Source: Gamsiella multidivaricata (lineage: Eukaryota > Mortierellomycota > Mortierellomycetes > Mortierellales > Mortierellaceae). Taken from it: a stretch of DNA of 64,000 bases. Below, in pieces: positions 34,642-48,754 of the stretch; position 1 is the first letter of the stretch; every line of letters begins with the position of its first letter. Under the pieces are notes generated by a model. It made no database searches and had not been told where the DNA came from. It was given only the letters and a program-made list of their open reading frames with translations. A program made the position numbers and the translations under genes. The stretch is taken from assembly GCF_025024155.1 (NCBI RefSeq), contig NW_026251768.1:62001-126000 (forward strand), given 5' to 3'.

Positions 34642-34862
34642 GTTGCGTTCGCGTCTGTGTCGCCAAAGGGAATCGGGGGGTTCGAAAGGCGCGCTTCTTC
34701 CTTCAACTTGGTTTCTGTAGTAGTGGCTTGCCACCAAAATTGACCGACCCGTTTGTGTTGCAAGAAACGCGCTCAAGGGCCCTTTCTTTTTTTTTTTTTT
34801 TTTTCAGGCACCCGAGGCACTCAATCAGTTCCACAACCCTCATCTACCCAAACAAACACAGC
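34642..34862. promoter_or_regulatory. putative bidirectional promoter, SDC1 and condensin subunit 3
   Basis: 221 bp separate the two divergent ATGs. It contains a T tract at about 34786-34804 followed by CAG and a short CA-rich leader for the condensin gene. No other gene fits between, so both promoters must share or overlap here. Confidence 0.6.
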
Positions 34863-37800
34863 ATGGCCAGGCCGAAGAAGCAGGCCACAATCGAGTCTAC
34901 CAGCGGTGCGGGCACCGGCGGCAGCAAGTCCTCAAGCACATCGACAAAGCCCAGGAAGCAGAACGCCATCGACACCCTTCGCACCGTTGTGCCAACCATT
35001 TTTCAGGAGTCGCAAAAGACAGCGGCCAACCATCGCAAAAACGCCATCATGCTTCGCAAGATTCAGGAGCAGTGCGCCGAGATTGCTGGGGAGGAAGGCG
35101 AGGAGGCATTCAACAAGGAATTCATTCGGAACTTGAACGTCGTCTTGGCTATCAAGAAGAAGGAGCCCGCCGCCGACAGGGTGATCCAGTTCGTGTCCTC
35201 CTTTATTCTCTGCACGCGAGAAAAGGGTGCGTACGCATGCCAATAGACCTCGAAGCAGGATTTTTCTTTTCTTTCTTTCTTCCTTATGAGGTACTACATC
35301 TCACACAGACAACCCACCCATTTGTCCGTAATCATAGATATGAAGGAGGCAACAGAAGACGACGAGGAAGGCGCAGAGGGAATCTCATCGCGGTTCGTCG
35401 AGTATCTGATGCATCATTTACTAAAGGGCGTCAGAGTCAAGGAGAAGCAGGTCCGCCTGAGATCATGCCAGCTTATTGCTCTGAGTACCAACTCGCTGGG
35501 CGCCATGGAGTATGTTGACAGCTCAAGGAACTGATTTCGTCATACATGAGCTGGAAACAAAAAAGAAACACATCTAATACTGGCGCTGTTATTCAATACG
35601 TCCCATGACCGTAGCGATGATTTGTATACACAACTCAAGGACAGCCTGATGGAGCGAGTCAGGGACAAGGAAGCGGCCGTTCGCGTCCAGGCTGTATTCG
35701 CTTTATCAAAACTGCAAGGAGGCGGCGAAGAGACCGAGGACAAGAACGATGACGATGATACTGTGGTTCAAAAGCTTTTGGATCTTATGCAGTATGACCC
35801 TAGTGCGTAAGTTCTGATCGCGGATATTGCCTTGATCTCAATAGATCCTGTGTATACTATTTCTGACGTCTTGAGCTCTTTTTTTTTTTTTTTTGCTATG
35901 TAGCGATGTCCGTCGATCAGCACTCTTCAACATTGAACAGACAAAGACCACCCTGCCTTTCATTCTCGAGCGAGCCAGGGACACGGATGCATACAACAGG
36001 AGAGGTGTCTTCACAAAGCCCATGGAGGAACTCTCGGATTTCCGTATTCTGTCTATCGACGACAGGGAGAAATTGCTGCGCTATGGTCTTTCAGACAGGT
36101 ACATTGTCTGCACAAAAAAACATGTTTGATGTTGTGCTAAAGATTACTATTGGAAACCTAACCTATGTCATGTCTGAAAAAAATACTGAAAATAGAGATG
36201 AGGGCGTCAAGAAGGCATGCACGAAAATGCTTGCCACTAAGTGGATTCAACAGGCGGACGATAACCTTCTAGAGTTTTTAGAGCGCCTGGATGTGATGGG
36301 CAGTAATGTAGCAGATGATGTGCTCAAGGCGTTTTTTGGCTACCGTGCCGATATCCTTGGGGGTTTGATGTTCAACGGTATGTTGCGGACAATGCTACGG
36401 GCGTTTAGAAAGAACATAACTGTTCATGTACCAAATACCAGTGGTTTCTAATGCGAATTTTTCTTGTATGTCCTGTAGATGTATTCTGGGTAAACTTGAC
36501 GGTGGAAAGCGCATTTTTAGTGCGGGCCTTTGCAGAGTTCTGTCGTAGCAAGGACGACGACATTCAGTTTGAGAAGGCGGTACCGGAGGTGACGCGCCAT
36601 GCATTTTACATTCAAAAATACAGCAACATCATGCAGGAAGCTGACGAGGACGACCGGCCCGAAGCCGAGTTCATTGTAACGCAACTCCTAATGATTGCCA
36701 AGCTACTGGATTATGCGGACGAAAATGGTCGCCGCAAAATGTTCAATTTGCTTCGTAAGTCTCGACCTTTTTTTTTTTGCAGCGACTTCGAAAATCCGAC
36801 GGTGTTATTGCCACCAGCCTAAGATCAATATTTTTGCTTTTTAGGTGAGATGTTGATGCTGGACGATATCCCCGATAAGCACCTGGACTGCATCGTGGAG
36901 ACAATGGGAAAGATTTCGCTTAACGAAAAGGATTTCACGCGCATTATTATCGAAATCATTTCCGATATCCGAACCGGAATTGATGAGCAGGAGTATCTTC
37001 GGAATCCCGAAAAATCTGATGTGCGTTGCTATTTTATTAACAAAATGATATCTTTTACAGTTTACATGAATCCAATGCTGATGTTTAGTCCCCCTACTGC
37101 ATTTTATCTAGGATGACGACGACTCCCCTGATGACCAGACGATGGATCTGACAAGCACTCCACGGAAACGAAAGCGCAGCATAGTAGACAAGACACCAAG
37201 CAGAAGATCTTCGATTGCAGTAGAAGACATGGGGCAGAGCACCAGTGAGATTGATGCCATGTTGATCAGGCTGCGGTGTCTAACGATCACAAAGTTCATG
37301 CTGGAGCGAAGCACAGAGGTAATTGATTATAGCTTGAATGGCTCAAAATGAAATCAAACAGGTCCTTTTCAGCAACTTATGGCTCTTTTGTATGTTTTCT
37401 TTAGCCACTCAAGGAGAATTCGTATATGTACGGACTATTGAACGAATTGGTGATCCCCGCACTGGCAAGGCAGGAAGAGGTCATGCAGGAGCTTGGTCTT
37501 CAATGCTTGGGCCTAATCTGTGTCCTGGATCAAAACCTCGCCCAGAACAACTTGGAGCTGTTTCTGACGTGTATCTTTGCAGAGAACGCAAACGCTCAGA
37601 TTCATGTGCTTTCTCTCAAGGTATTAATCTAAAGACAGCTTCTAGATTTAGGTCCCGGTGCCCTTTCCAGAATGCTAACATTCCATACTCCCCGTCGATG
37701 AATGGCCCATAGATCGTGTTTGACCTAATCCTATCCTATGGATTAACAGCCATGTCCATTCTTGTCACGGAGGAAAGAATCATTCAGGACCTGACTAGGA

Positions 37801-39304
37801 GCTTGGAGAGTCCTATACCAACACTGCAGGCTGTTGCCGCGGAGGGCATCGCCAAGTTGATGCTCACCAAACTGCTGAAAAATGCGCAGGTATGTCCAGC
37901 GACGACTGTAACCCGTTTCCTTACTAATAGGACAGTTTGTATTCTGACGAGTCCTTCTGTTCTCTTCTCTCTGACATTACCATAGATCTTGCGCAAGTTG
38001 ATTATCCTTTACTTTGATCCCACGACTGCTGGCAACAACCACCTGCGCCAATGCCTCAACTATTTTCTGCAGGTTTACTTTCACTCATCTCACGACAATC
38101 AGGTCACGCTCAGTGAAATTTTTGTCCCGATCATGGTTCAACTTATTCAGATGCAGCAGGAGGCAAAAAACGAAATGCCAGTACCGGCTATCATGGCACA
38201 GCAGTTGTTGGAGTGGTGTGAGCCCCGCCGTGTATTAGGGTATGCCATCTGTTTTTAAAAACCACGGTTTAGCGACCACACCAACTGTGTAGCGGCCTTT
38301 GAAGCTAAACTTGCGCAAATCTTCTCCATTTTAGAGCTGACGACGAAAATATAGCAGCTGATGGCAAGATCGATTTCGGCTTGCAAGCGAATATCGCGAT
38401 CGAAATCGTCAAGGTTATGTTCTCGGAAACGAACAGTAAGGTTCCAGGCATTGGAATGCAATGGTCAGGTCTCTGCAGGCTCTTAGCTTGAAATATGAAC
38501 TAATGATCACCAACTTCATTGTTCGTTTGGTTGCACAGATATTCGCAAGCACCTGCCTCTCATCCTGTACAAGACACGACTGGATGGGGATGCAGGCGAG
38601 ATTCGCCTGAAAAAGTTAACGCTCCTCATGGGCAACTTGAAAGCGGTAGGCTACTCGGGCGTTCATACATCTTTTCGAACACAAAATCGACGTGATGATG
38701 GCCATCCCATTGAGCGCTAAAACCACATACTTCTTTTGATTGTTTCTATAGAAACGTCCTTTTACAGAACCTATGAGCAAAAAGTACCTGCTCTCGGTTG
38801 AGAAGAATATCTTGAAGATGTTTGAGGATGCACCCCAGTCCCTGGATGATGCAGAGTTGAACAAACTGGTAGAACTTACAGAAGAAATCTCATTTGTCGA
38901 CAAGTTTGAATTGCCAGAAGGTACCTACTTGTTCGCCTTTCAGATAACAGAACGTCTGAAACTATTATTAGAGGGTTATTCGCTAATTGTAATGGGACAA
39001 ACCCATGTTTTTATCACTTCCACCGAGTAGAACCAGACGAGGTCATCCCAGCACTCGCGACCACTAGAGGTCGCAGGTAGGTGTTGTGGCAAAAGCTTAC
39101 CCAGCAAATCAATGCGATTACAGGTTCTTGTTTATTAACGCACATTTTTTTTTTTTTTTCAATAGGACTCGGTCCAAGAAGGCCCCAACGAACTCAAAGC
39201 TGGCTAAGATCATCAAAGATATCGATGCCATCTTGGAGTCTTCAGAATCCTCAGAATCCGCGGAAGAATGGGAAGCAGAAGATGACGACGATGAAGATGA
39301 TTGA
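34863..39304 (+). CDS. YCG1: condensin complex subunit 3 (CAP-G/Ycg1/Cnd3)
   Basis: Sixteen exons join in phase to about 990 residues: 34863-35226, 35338-35509, 35615-35806, 35904-36098, 36196-36377, 36479-36754, 36845-37020, 37112-37318, 37405-37620, 37713-37889, 37986-38239, 38335-38435, 38539-38645, 38752-38920, 39031-39076 and 39166-39304. The protein is a HEAT-repeat solenoid with typical CAP-G segments: RVRDKEAAVRVQAVFALSKL, VRRSALFNIEQTKTTLPFIL, ARDTDAYNRRGVFTKPMEEL, and LGLQCLGLICVLDQNLAQNN. A basic stretch (TPRKRKRSIVDK) lies near residue 530 and the C-terminus is acidic. CAP-G pairs with CAP-H and anchors condensin on DNA for mitotic chromosome compaction. It converges with FIP1, stops 290 bp apart. 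It is the most intron-rich gene here. Confidence 0.95.
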
Positions 39305-39593
39305 ATGCGACTCGGACTATCGATATCTCTCTGTAATAAAACACTTCGTTTCTGTAGATGCAACTTTATTACAACGTTGTCTGGTGAACGCACACACGCT
39401 CTTAATGACGGCCTCGCTTGCGATCATCCTCACGACCGCTAGAAAGGGCGCTTCTTTTTCTGTTTGCTTCATCTTCGCGATCCCAGCGTTCCTATTGATT
39501 AAAGCACATCCGCATTGTCGGGTATATTTGTGTGTGTGAATAAAACGAATCGATGGAGTACAAAAGAGCAGGCAAGAGTACGCGTTCATTATC

Positions 39594-42212
39594 CTAACGA
39601 TATCCACCAGTCGCATGTACCTTGTCCTTTTCGGCCTGAGATTTCTCTTTACTGCTGCTGCTGCCGTTACCACCTCGACGATCATCTCTGTCCGACCGGT
39701 CAAACCGCTCCGACCGGTCTCTGTCTGAGCGATGGTAGTCGCGATCACTACGGTCCCGGTCACTGCGCTCCTTGTCGCGGTCGCTCCTTGAGCTGCGCTC
39801 TCGACTACCGCCCCCTCCGCTCCCCTCTCTACTTGACACGCGACTATTGCTATCACGATGGTCGCTGCGGTCGCGGTCGCGGTTACGGTCTCGGCTGCGA
39901 TCGCGATCCCGATGGTCTCCACGACTACTGCCCTCCCGAGAGTCCCTCTGGTCGCGGTCGAGACTACTCGGCCGTGGGCTCTGACTGCGTCGGTCGTCAT
40001 GATCGTCACGATCATTTTGTTTTCCCTGCTGATGACCCATGGACGGCATCATCTGTCCCCCAAAGGGAGGTCCTTGTTGAAAGCCCATGCCCTGGTTGAA
40101 CGGAGCCCTGCCTCCCTGAAATCCAGGCCCACCGCCAAAATTATTTGCACCGTCCCACTGGTTCATATTGGGTCCGCCTGGTCCTCCACGGCCTGCCTGT
40201 GGTCTGAATCCATCGGGTCCTTGAACCATGGTCGGTCCTCCTCTTCCACGGCCAATGCCTCCTCCACCTATCATGCCCCCACGCATATTAGGTGTACCAG
40301 CTCCACGCCCATTGCCTCTAAAGTTACCTTGGTTGAACCCATCACCCCCAAAGAAAGGCACTCCGCCCTGCTGGAATTCATTCTGGAATGATGCGCCGCT
40401 CGGTCCGTCGCCGTGGGAATCGTCGCCGCCAGCAGGCACACTGCTGTTCCGTTGAAACGACGGACTTCTGTCATTACGCCCCCCGCCTCCTTCATGATCC
40501 GCACCGGATCCAGCCTCATTTGCGTTTCCACGGCCACGCCCAGCATTCGCAGGACCTCCGGGTGGACCATTAGGGCCACCAGGGCCACCGGGCCCTATAA
40601 ACCGACCGCCACGTCCAGCGCCACCAGGGCCCCCTCTTTGGTTCATCGCATTCATCATGTTGCCCATAGGCATACCCATACCGGGCATAGGCATGCCACG
40701 ACCCATCATCCCTGGCATCCCTGGCATTCCTGGCATCCCTGGCATTCCTGGCATTCCTGGCATCCCTGGCATCCCTGGCATTCCGGGCATAGACATCATT
40801 CCAGGAAGTCCCTGCATACCTGGCATAGGCATACCCAATCCGAGTTCCGGAGGCAAGTCCATCAGTAGCTTGGGATCCATATCAAAGCCCTAGATATACA
40901 GATTAGAGATAAATAAAATATTACAAGATTAGCAAGCCAACGCATGTTTATCTTCCGGCATCGTGTCCAGCATTCACGTTTGTTATCGACATGGCGCCTT
41001 ACCGCAAAGGGATTCTCGCGCATCATCTTTTGTTTATGGCAATATGCCCTCCAGATGTTTTCGTTGAACCCATAGTTGAAATAATCTGTCAAATCCGCGC
41101 CGGGCTTCCTCCAGGGTTTATCCTCGACTCCATCTAGATCCACATCGTACAATTCGACGCCGTCGATTGAGCCCACAGCGTTGATGTCGACCCCACCAGG
41201 TTTCGTGGCCGGGATCACATCCACGGTTCCATTGGCGTTTGTTACTGTTGTCGTCCCTGATTTCGCAGGTGTGTTCGTCTTGATATTCACAACCGTTTGT
41301 CTAGAATGTGGTAAGGTCCGGATGCGCCATTAATAAGGAATGCTTTGGTACGATGGAGGCGGAAAAATAAGAAACCCTACGTACTTTGATGGCCCTGCTG
41401 ATTCCTGTCTGTTCTCCTCGTTATCCATGACAATTTCAATATCCTATCCAAAACAACAACGACAACAACGATCAGTCGATCGGTAGTCAAGGATCCTAAA
41501 ACCATCCATCTGGTACCAAGTACTCAAAGAGATCGTCTTGGTAGGAAGCTACTTACCGACTCGCTATCCTCTTCTTCTTCAGACTCGTCTTCCTCTTCCT
41601 CTTCTTCTTCCTCTGCTTCTTCGTCATCACCATCTCCCTGACCTGATCCGCTTGCACCTTCTTTCGCATTCGTGGCCCCAGTGACGTTGTTCTTTTTGTC
41701 TTCTGCTGATTGTGTGGCACTCGTCGTTCCTGATGTGATCTTGACCTCCGTCGATCTGTGTAAAATCCAGCAAAAAAAAAAGAAAAAAGAAAAAAAAAGG
41801 GCAGCCCGAACAAGGAGAATCATTCAATTAGACAAGATATAAGCATTATGGATCCAAATTCGTATCTAGCCCCAAGAACATGGAATACAAACACCTACGA
41901 GGATCCTCCTTCACCGCCTACGCCATAGAGATCAAACGATTCGCTATCTTGACCTAGAAGGGAGAGAGAGAGAGAAACGCATCAAATTGTTTTAGTGCAC
42001 TATAGATGAAGTGAAAGGAATATCATGCAGTCTACTGCCTTTTGTCGTATGCGTGAAGCAACGTCGCGATCGACATTGTCTTTTTTTTTTTTTTGTCAGC
42101 GGGGGAGGGAGTGCAATGACATACCTGTGGTTGCTTGTGTAGGGGCATTCGTGGCGGGTTCTGACGAGCCATACAAGAACTCGTCATCATCGTCTGCTAT
42201 ATGCGAGCTCAT
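39594..42212 (-). CDS. FIP1: pre-mRNA polyadenylation factor Fip1
   Basis: Six exons (42212-42125, 41953-41899, 41755-41557, 41443-41385, 41300-41003, 40889-39594) join in phase to about 664 residues. An acidic N-terminus ([15 protein letters not shown] and a Glu/Asp run in exon 3) precedes the Fip1 motif at about 190-232: [20 protein letters not shown] and [10 protein letters not shown]. Fip1 is the flexible subunit of CPF/CPSF that tethers poly(A) polymerase to the cleavage complex. Exon 6 adds a Met-Pro-Gly repeat, a long Gly/Pro/Asn-rich region, and an Arg/Asp/Ser-rich C-terminus ([19 protein letters not shown]). Yeast Fip1 lacks this RD/RS tail but human FIP1L1 has one. The last exon covers two thirds of the protein. 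Confidence 0.95.
40709..40790. repeat. 9-bp tandem repeat coding (Met-Pro-Gly)n in FIP1
   Basis: On the + strand the unit is GGCATCCCT or GGCATTCCT, repeated about nine times. On the coding strand it gives MPG tripeptides. Synonymous C/T differences between copies show it is not a recent perfect expansion. Confidence 0.9.
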
Positions 42213-42693
42213 GTTGAAAAGTGTATGGTACTGGTGCTGGTGCTGGCGCTAGTGCTGGTCCTGCTGGGGGCTGCCCGAAAGTTGAGTTCAGAACAAGGAC
42301 GATCCTGTTAGGGTCCTGCGTAGGCTTTGTTGGTTCTTCCTGTGAGCGCTCTGTTGACAGTATGAGGCGTTCCTCGAGTCCAATGAAATCCAGTCGCAAA
42401 AGGTCGGTGTCCAGATGAGAGGTGTCCTGGATGGATGCAATCACAGGTGGTTGGCAAGAACGGTCGAGAGGTCGCAAAAGTATTTACGAGGGAAGGGGTG
42501 CCAGGTGCGTGTTTCTCGTGTGTTTGCTCGCGCCAGGACCATGTCTCGAAAACCAAGCCACTCAGTCTCTATCCCAACCTCCTTTGGTCCAAGTTAGTAA
42601 AAAAAAAAAGCTGGAAAGCATACTTTATTCATTTGATGGTATTTAACTGGTATCTATGATGTATAAGTGAATGAATGCAACAATTGTGTATCT

Positions 42694-45165
42694 TCAAAGA
42701 TCGTCCTTCGCGATATCAAGCCTCCGTTTGACCGGTGACCGGAGTTCCCGCCGCTCAATGCCCGGGCCCGGGACAAAACCTCGTTGCTCGTCATAATCCT
42801 CCACGTTCACCTCTCGCCCAGCCCGAGTGATCATAAAGGGCTCTTTCTTATTCGGCCTCTTCTTCTTCTTTCTCCCCCTCAAGGCCTCTGCCTCTGCAGT
42901 GCATCCTTCGTGCTGGACCACCGTTGAGGCCTGCATCTGACAAAGCGCCTCCGTCTCACACGCAGATCCCTTATGGCAGGGCCTGGCTTCCTCAGACAGC
43001 TTGGACTCGTACTGAAGATACGTTTCAAAAAGCTCTCGATCGTCCTTCATTCGCTCCACAGCGCGGTGCCAGAATGCAGGTGATAGCGGTTCTTCAGGAG
43101 CCAGGGGAGCACCAGGATCGCTGTATGTTTCCCGAGCAGAGTATTCCAGTTTCCATTCAGGATTCATGTCATTTGCCTCCCAATATGCTGCTTCGCTGAT
43201 GATGTCGGCAATCACTGTATGCGTGTTGAGCACTGAAAACGTCTTTGCGTCGATATCATACCACCGGATGGCCTAGAAAAGAAAAACGAGCATAAGTAAT
43301 TGAATCCCTTGCAGATGAAGGACTTGTATGAACAAAAAAAAAAAAAAAAATAGAGAATAGAAACTCACTGGGTTCGATCTATCAAGCGGTGTGATACTTG
43401 GTCCCTGATAAACGACATTGACAGCCGACTCCTCATTCTGCTCAGCCGCGTCTGGATCGTGCACGACGATGAACTTGTCCTGGTGATAATGGCCTGTAAA
43501 GATCCCCGCGATAACGTGTGGCGAATATCTGGCGACGATCTTCTGGAAGAGTAAAGACGATCGGGGCAAAGTTCTGGTGACCGGAGCCATGTGTCCCATG
43601 ATCCAAACTATTGTTATACACCGTATAAGTGCGTTAATAAATACAGCACAAATCATCCCAAAATTTGGTCCGCAAGGCTAAAGCCCCGATATTGATCGTT
43701 ATTATACCTCGCTCGTTACGATCCTCGCTATCCTGGAGCTCTAGGATCAGGTCATGAAACATCCCACTGGGATCATCCTGCTCCGTGTCCAGCATGGTGA
43801 AAAAGTTACGGACATAGTACAGGTCGGTATTCAGGGTAATCAGCTTGAGACCAGGCATAGGTCTCGTCATGAACATGGCGTTGTGTGAGCGAGCATACTC
43901 GGCTTCCACAGAGGTGATCCAGTTGTTCTTCTCCCAAATTCCTGCAACATGATCGTATAACCTACGCAGCAGCCATAACATATGATGTTTGTGAATATGG
44001 TCAACGATTCGTATTCTAACTGACCCTGTAATGAGTTCAGCCAGGCATGTTCCAGTGTCTAGCCTACTTACCATTTATGGGTGATGTACGAATTGGGCCG
44101 CATCCGACCTGGCGCCTGGTCACTTGGATAGGAATCATGGTTGCCCATGGCCACATACAGCTTCAAGTCCTGAAGATATTGCTTGAATAACTCGTAACTC
44201 CTCGTCTCCTCGTCTGCAATATATTTCTCCGTGATCATCCAGGAATCATGACTCGCGATATCACCCGTAAACAGCCCGAAGCTCGCATTCGGAACAAACC
44301 TTGGGATGGCCTCTAAGGCACTCAGCCCCAACGCAATGGGCGTATCACATTTACCATCGCCCCATTTCGATGCCGGCTTTTTTATAGGCCCTGGATCGTT
44401 CCATCGCCCATAATCACGACAGCAGATATTATGGCTGCACTTTGCTTCCGTTCCTGGTTTGTAAAGCGGATCGAGATGCCAATCTGAAAAGTGTAGGACC
44501 TGAATGGTCTCGCCACTGGGCGCAGGCTGCTGAGCATTCGTTGGCTTTGGTTTGGGGAATTCAATGGGCTTGGGTCGGTGAAGCGGGACGGGACAGGATC
44601 CGGGGAAGGAATAGGCGCAGGCGTAATATCCATCAGATCCATCCAGATTCATCTCTGAAAAGATGCCGACCAGCTGCGGTCCCAGTCGCTCCATCAGGCC
44701 TGTTTGATTTTGCAAGAGTAAAAAAAAAAAACTGTAAGACAAGATGGATGGTCTCTAAAAATCTTCCTGATGGAACATGAAGCGAAGGCCGTACTTACCT
44801 GCGCAGGCATCTAGTCGTTTGAAAGAGTACTTGGCACAAAGAACTCTAAGGACTCCAGGAACCATCTCTGGTGCCTTTAATGAAAATGTCTTGGCCATCC
44901 TCATACCCTGCTGACACATCTGGCAAGAGTCCAGTTCTGGAGAGTCGAGAAGATCTTCGAGGTCACTGAAGACTTTGCTTGCCAAATAGAGATGCTCCCG
45001 ATGGATAGCGACATCATTATTGTCTGTGTATTGTCTCTTGCTGTTGAATTGGCCCATAGAAGCGAGGGGCGTAGCCCGGACAGGCACAGCGATTGTTGTG
45101 AGCAGACATGATATATATATCGCTGTGAACAGGAGGTATGCCACAAGAGCAGCTGTTCCGGCCAT
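42694..45165 (-). CDS. acid sphingomyelinase-like phosphodiesterase, secreted/vacuolar
   Basis: Five exons (45165-44799, 44699-44072, 43961-43708, 43607-43369, 43272-42694) join in phase to about 688 residues. It opens with a signal peptide (hydrophobic residues 5-29). A saposin-B-like region at about 60-150 has CQMCQQGM and later paired Cys. The calcineurin-like metallophosphatase domain has FSDWHLDPLY (Asp195, His197), LFTGDIASHDSW, AMGNHDSYPSDQAP, WIMGHMAP and FTGHYHQDKF, all metal-ligand motifs of acid sphingomyelinases. Family chemistry is zinc-dependent release of phosphocholine or a related head group. Fungi mostly lack sphingomyelin, so the true substrate may be another phosphodiester. 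The Cys-rich, basic C-terminal 100 residues are less conserved. ATG 45165 is chosen because the signal peptide starts there. Confidence 0.93.
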
Positions 45166-45307
45166 GTGTTCTAGCGAAAGTCTTTGCTGGAGCGGATTCA
45201 GTGATGTGGAAGATGAGATGATCAAGGTGCAGGTGCTGCTGTTCCTGATGCGAGCACTCGATCATAGACTGAGTGATGAGCAATAGAACTTGCGCCCCAA
45301 GAGATAA

Positions 45308-45405
45308 AAAGAGGGTTGCAAGGGCACCGGTTGCAAGGGCACCGGTTGCAGGGACACTGGTTGTAGGGGCACTGATTGCAGGGGCGCTGGTTGCAGGGGC
45401 GAGCT
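45308..45405. repeat. 15-bp minisatellite upstream of the sphingomyelinase-like gene
   Basis: About six diverged copies of a GGTTGCAAGGGCACC-type 15-mer lie 140-240 bp upstream of the start codon at 45165 on its promoter side. Being a multiple of three, it keeps a minus-strand frame open with pentapeptide repeats, but no ATG or family supports coding. Confidence 0.85.
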
Positions 45406-45636
45406 TATAGACTAGCACAGCCTCGTGGGATAGACACGCCCAATCAAAATGGAGAGGTTTATTAAATTAGCGCTGGCAATGGCTCAGTAGGGAAAACTTC
45501 TGACGAGAAAAACGGCTTATGATGTACCGGCAACAGCGAGCCTAATATGGAAGAAGCAGAAGAGAACACGTTCGAGTGAATAAAACGATCAAGATGAAAT
45601 GCATAATACCAGGCATCAGACAGATACGAGAAAGAC

Positions 45637-48540
<2,904 letters not shown>

Positions 48541-48754
48541 TTACGTGTCATGCCATCAACACGACACCATAGAGCCGCAGGATATCTTTTCTGGATTGCT
48601 ACTGTACTAGGCAGTGGGTTGATCCCAGGCTGAATGAGGTCTTTTTATTGCAGACCCTGTCCCTTCTACACCGATACGAGGATTGCGGACCATGCGTCGC
48701 GTGCTCATGGGGATTTATGTTAATAAAAAATAAATAAAAAAATAAAAAAAAATT

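Noticed and set aside
34790..34860. Extending the condensin N-terminus upstream of ATG 34863
   Set aside because: The upstream frame runs into a T tract and the divergent SDC1 gene; it has no ATG in a good context.
45017..45418. Minus-strand open frame with pentapeptide repeats upstream of the sphingomyelinase-like gene
   Set aside because: Starts without ATG, consists of the 15-bp minisatellite, then overlaps the real first exon in another frame.
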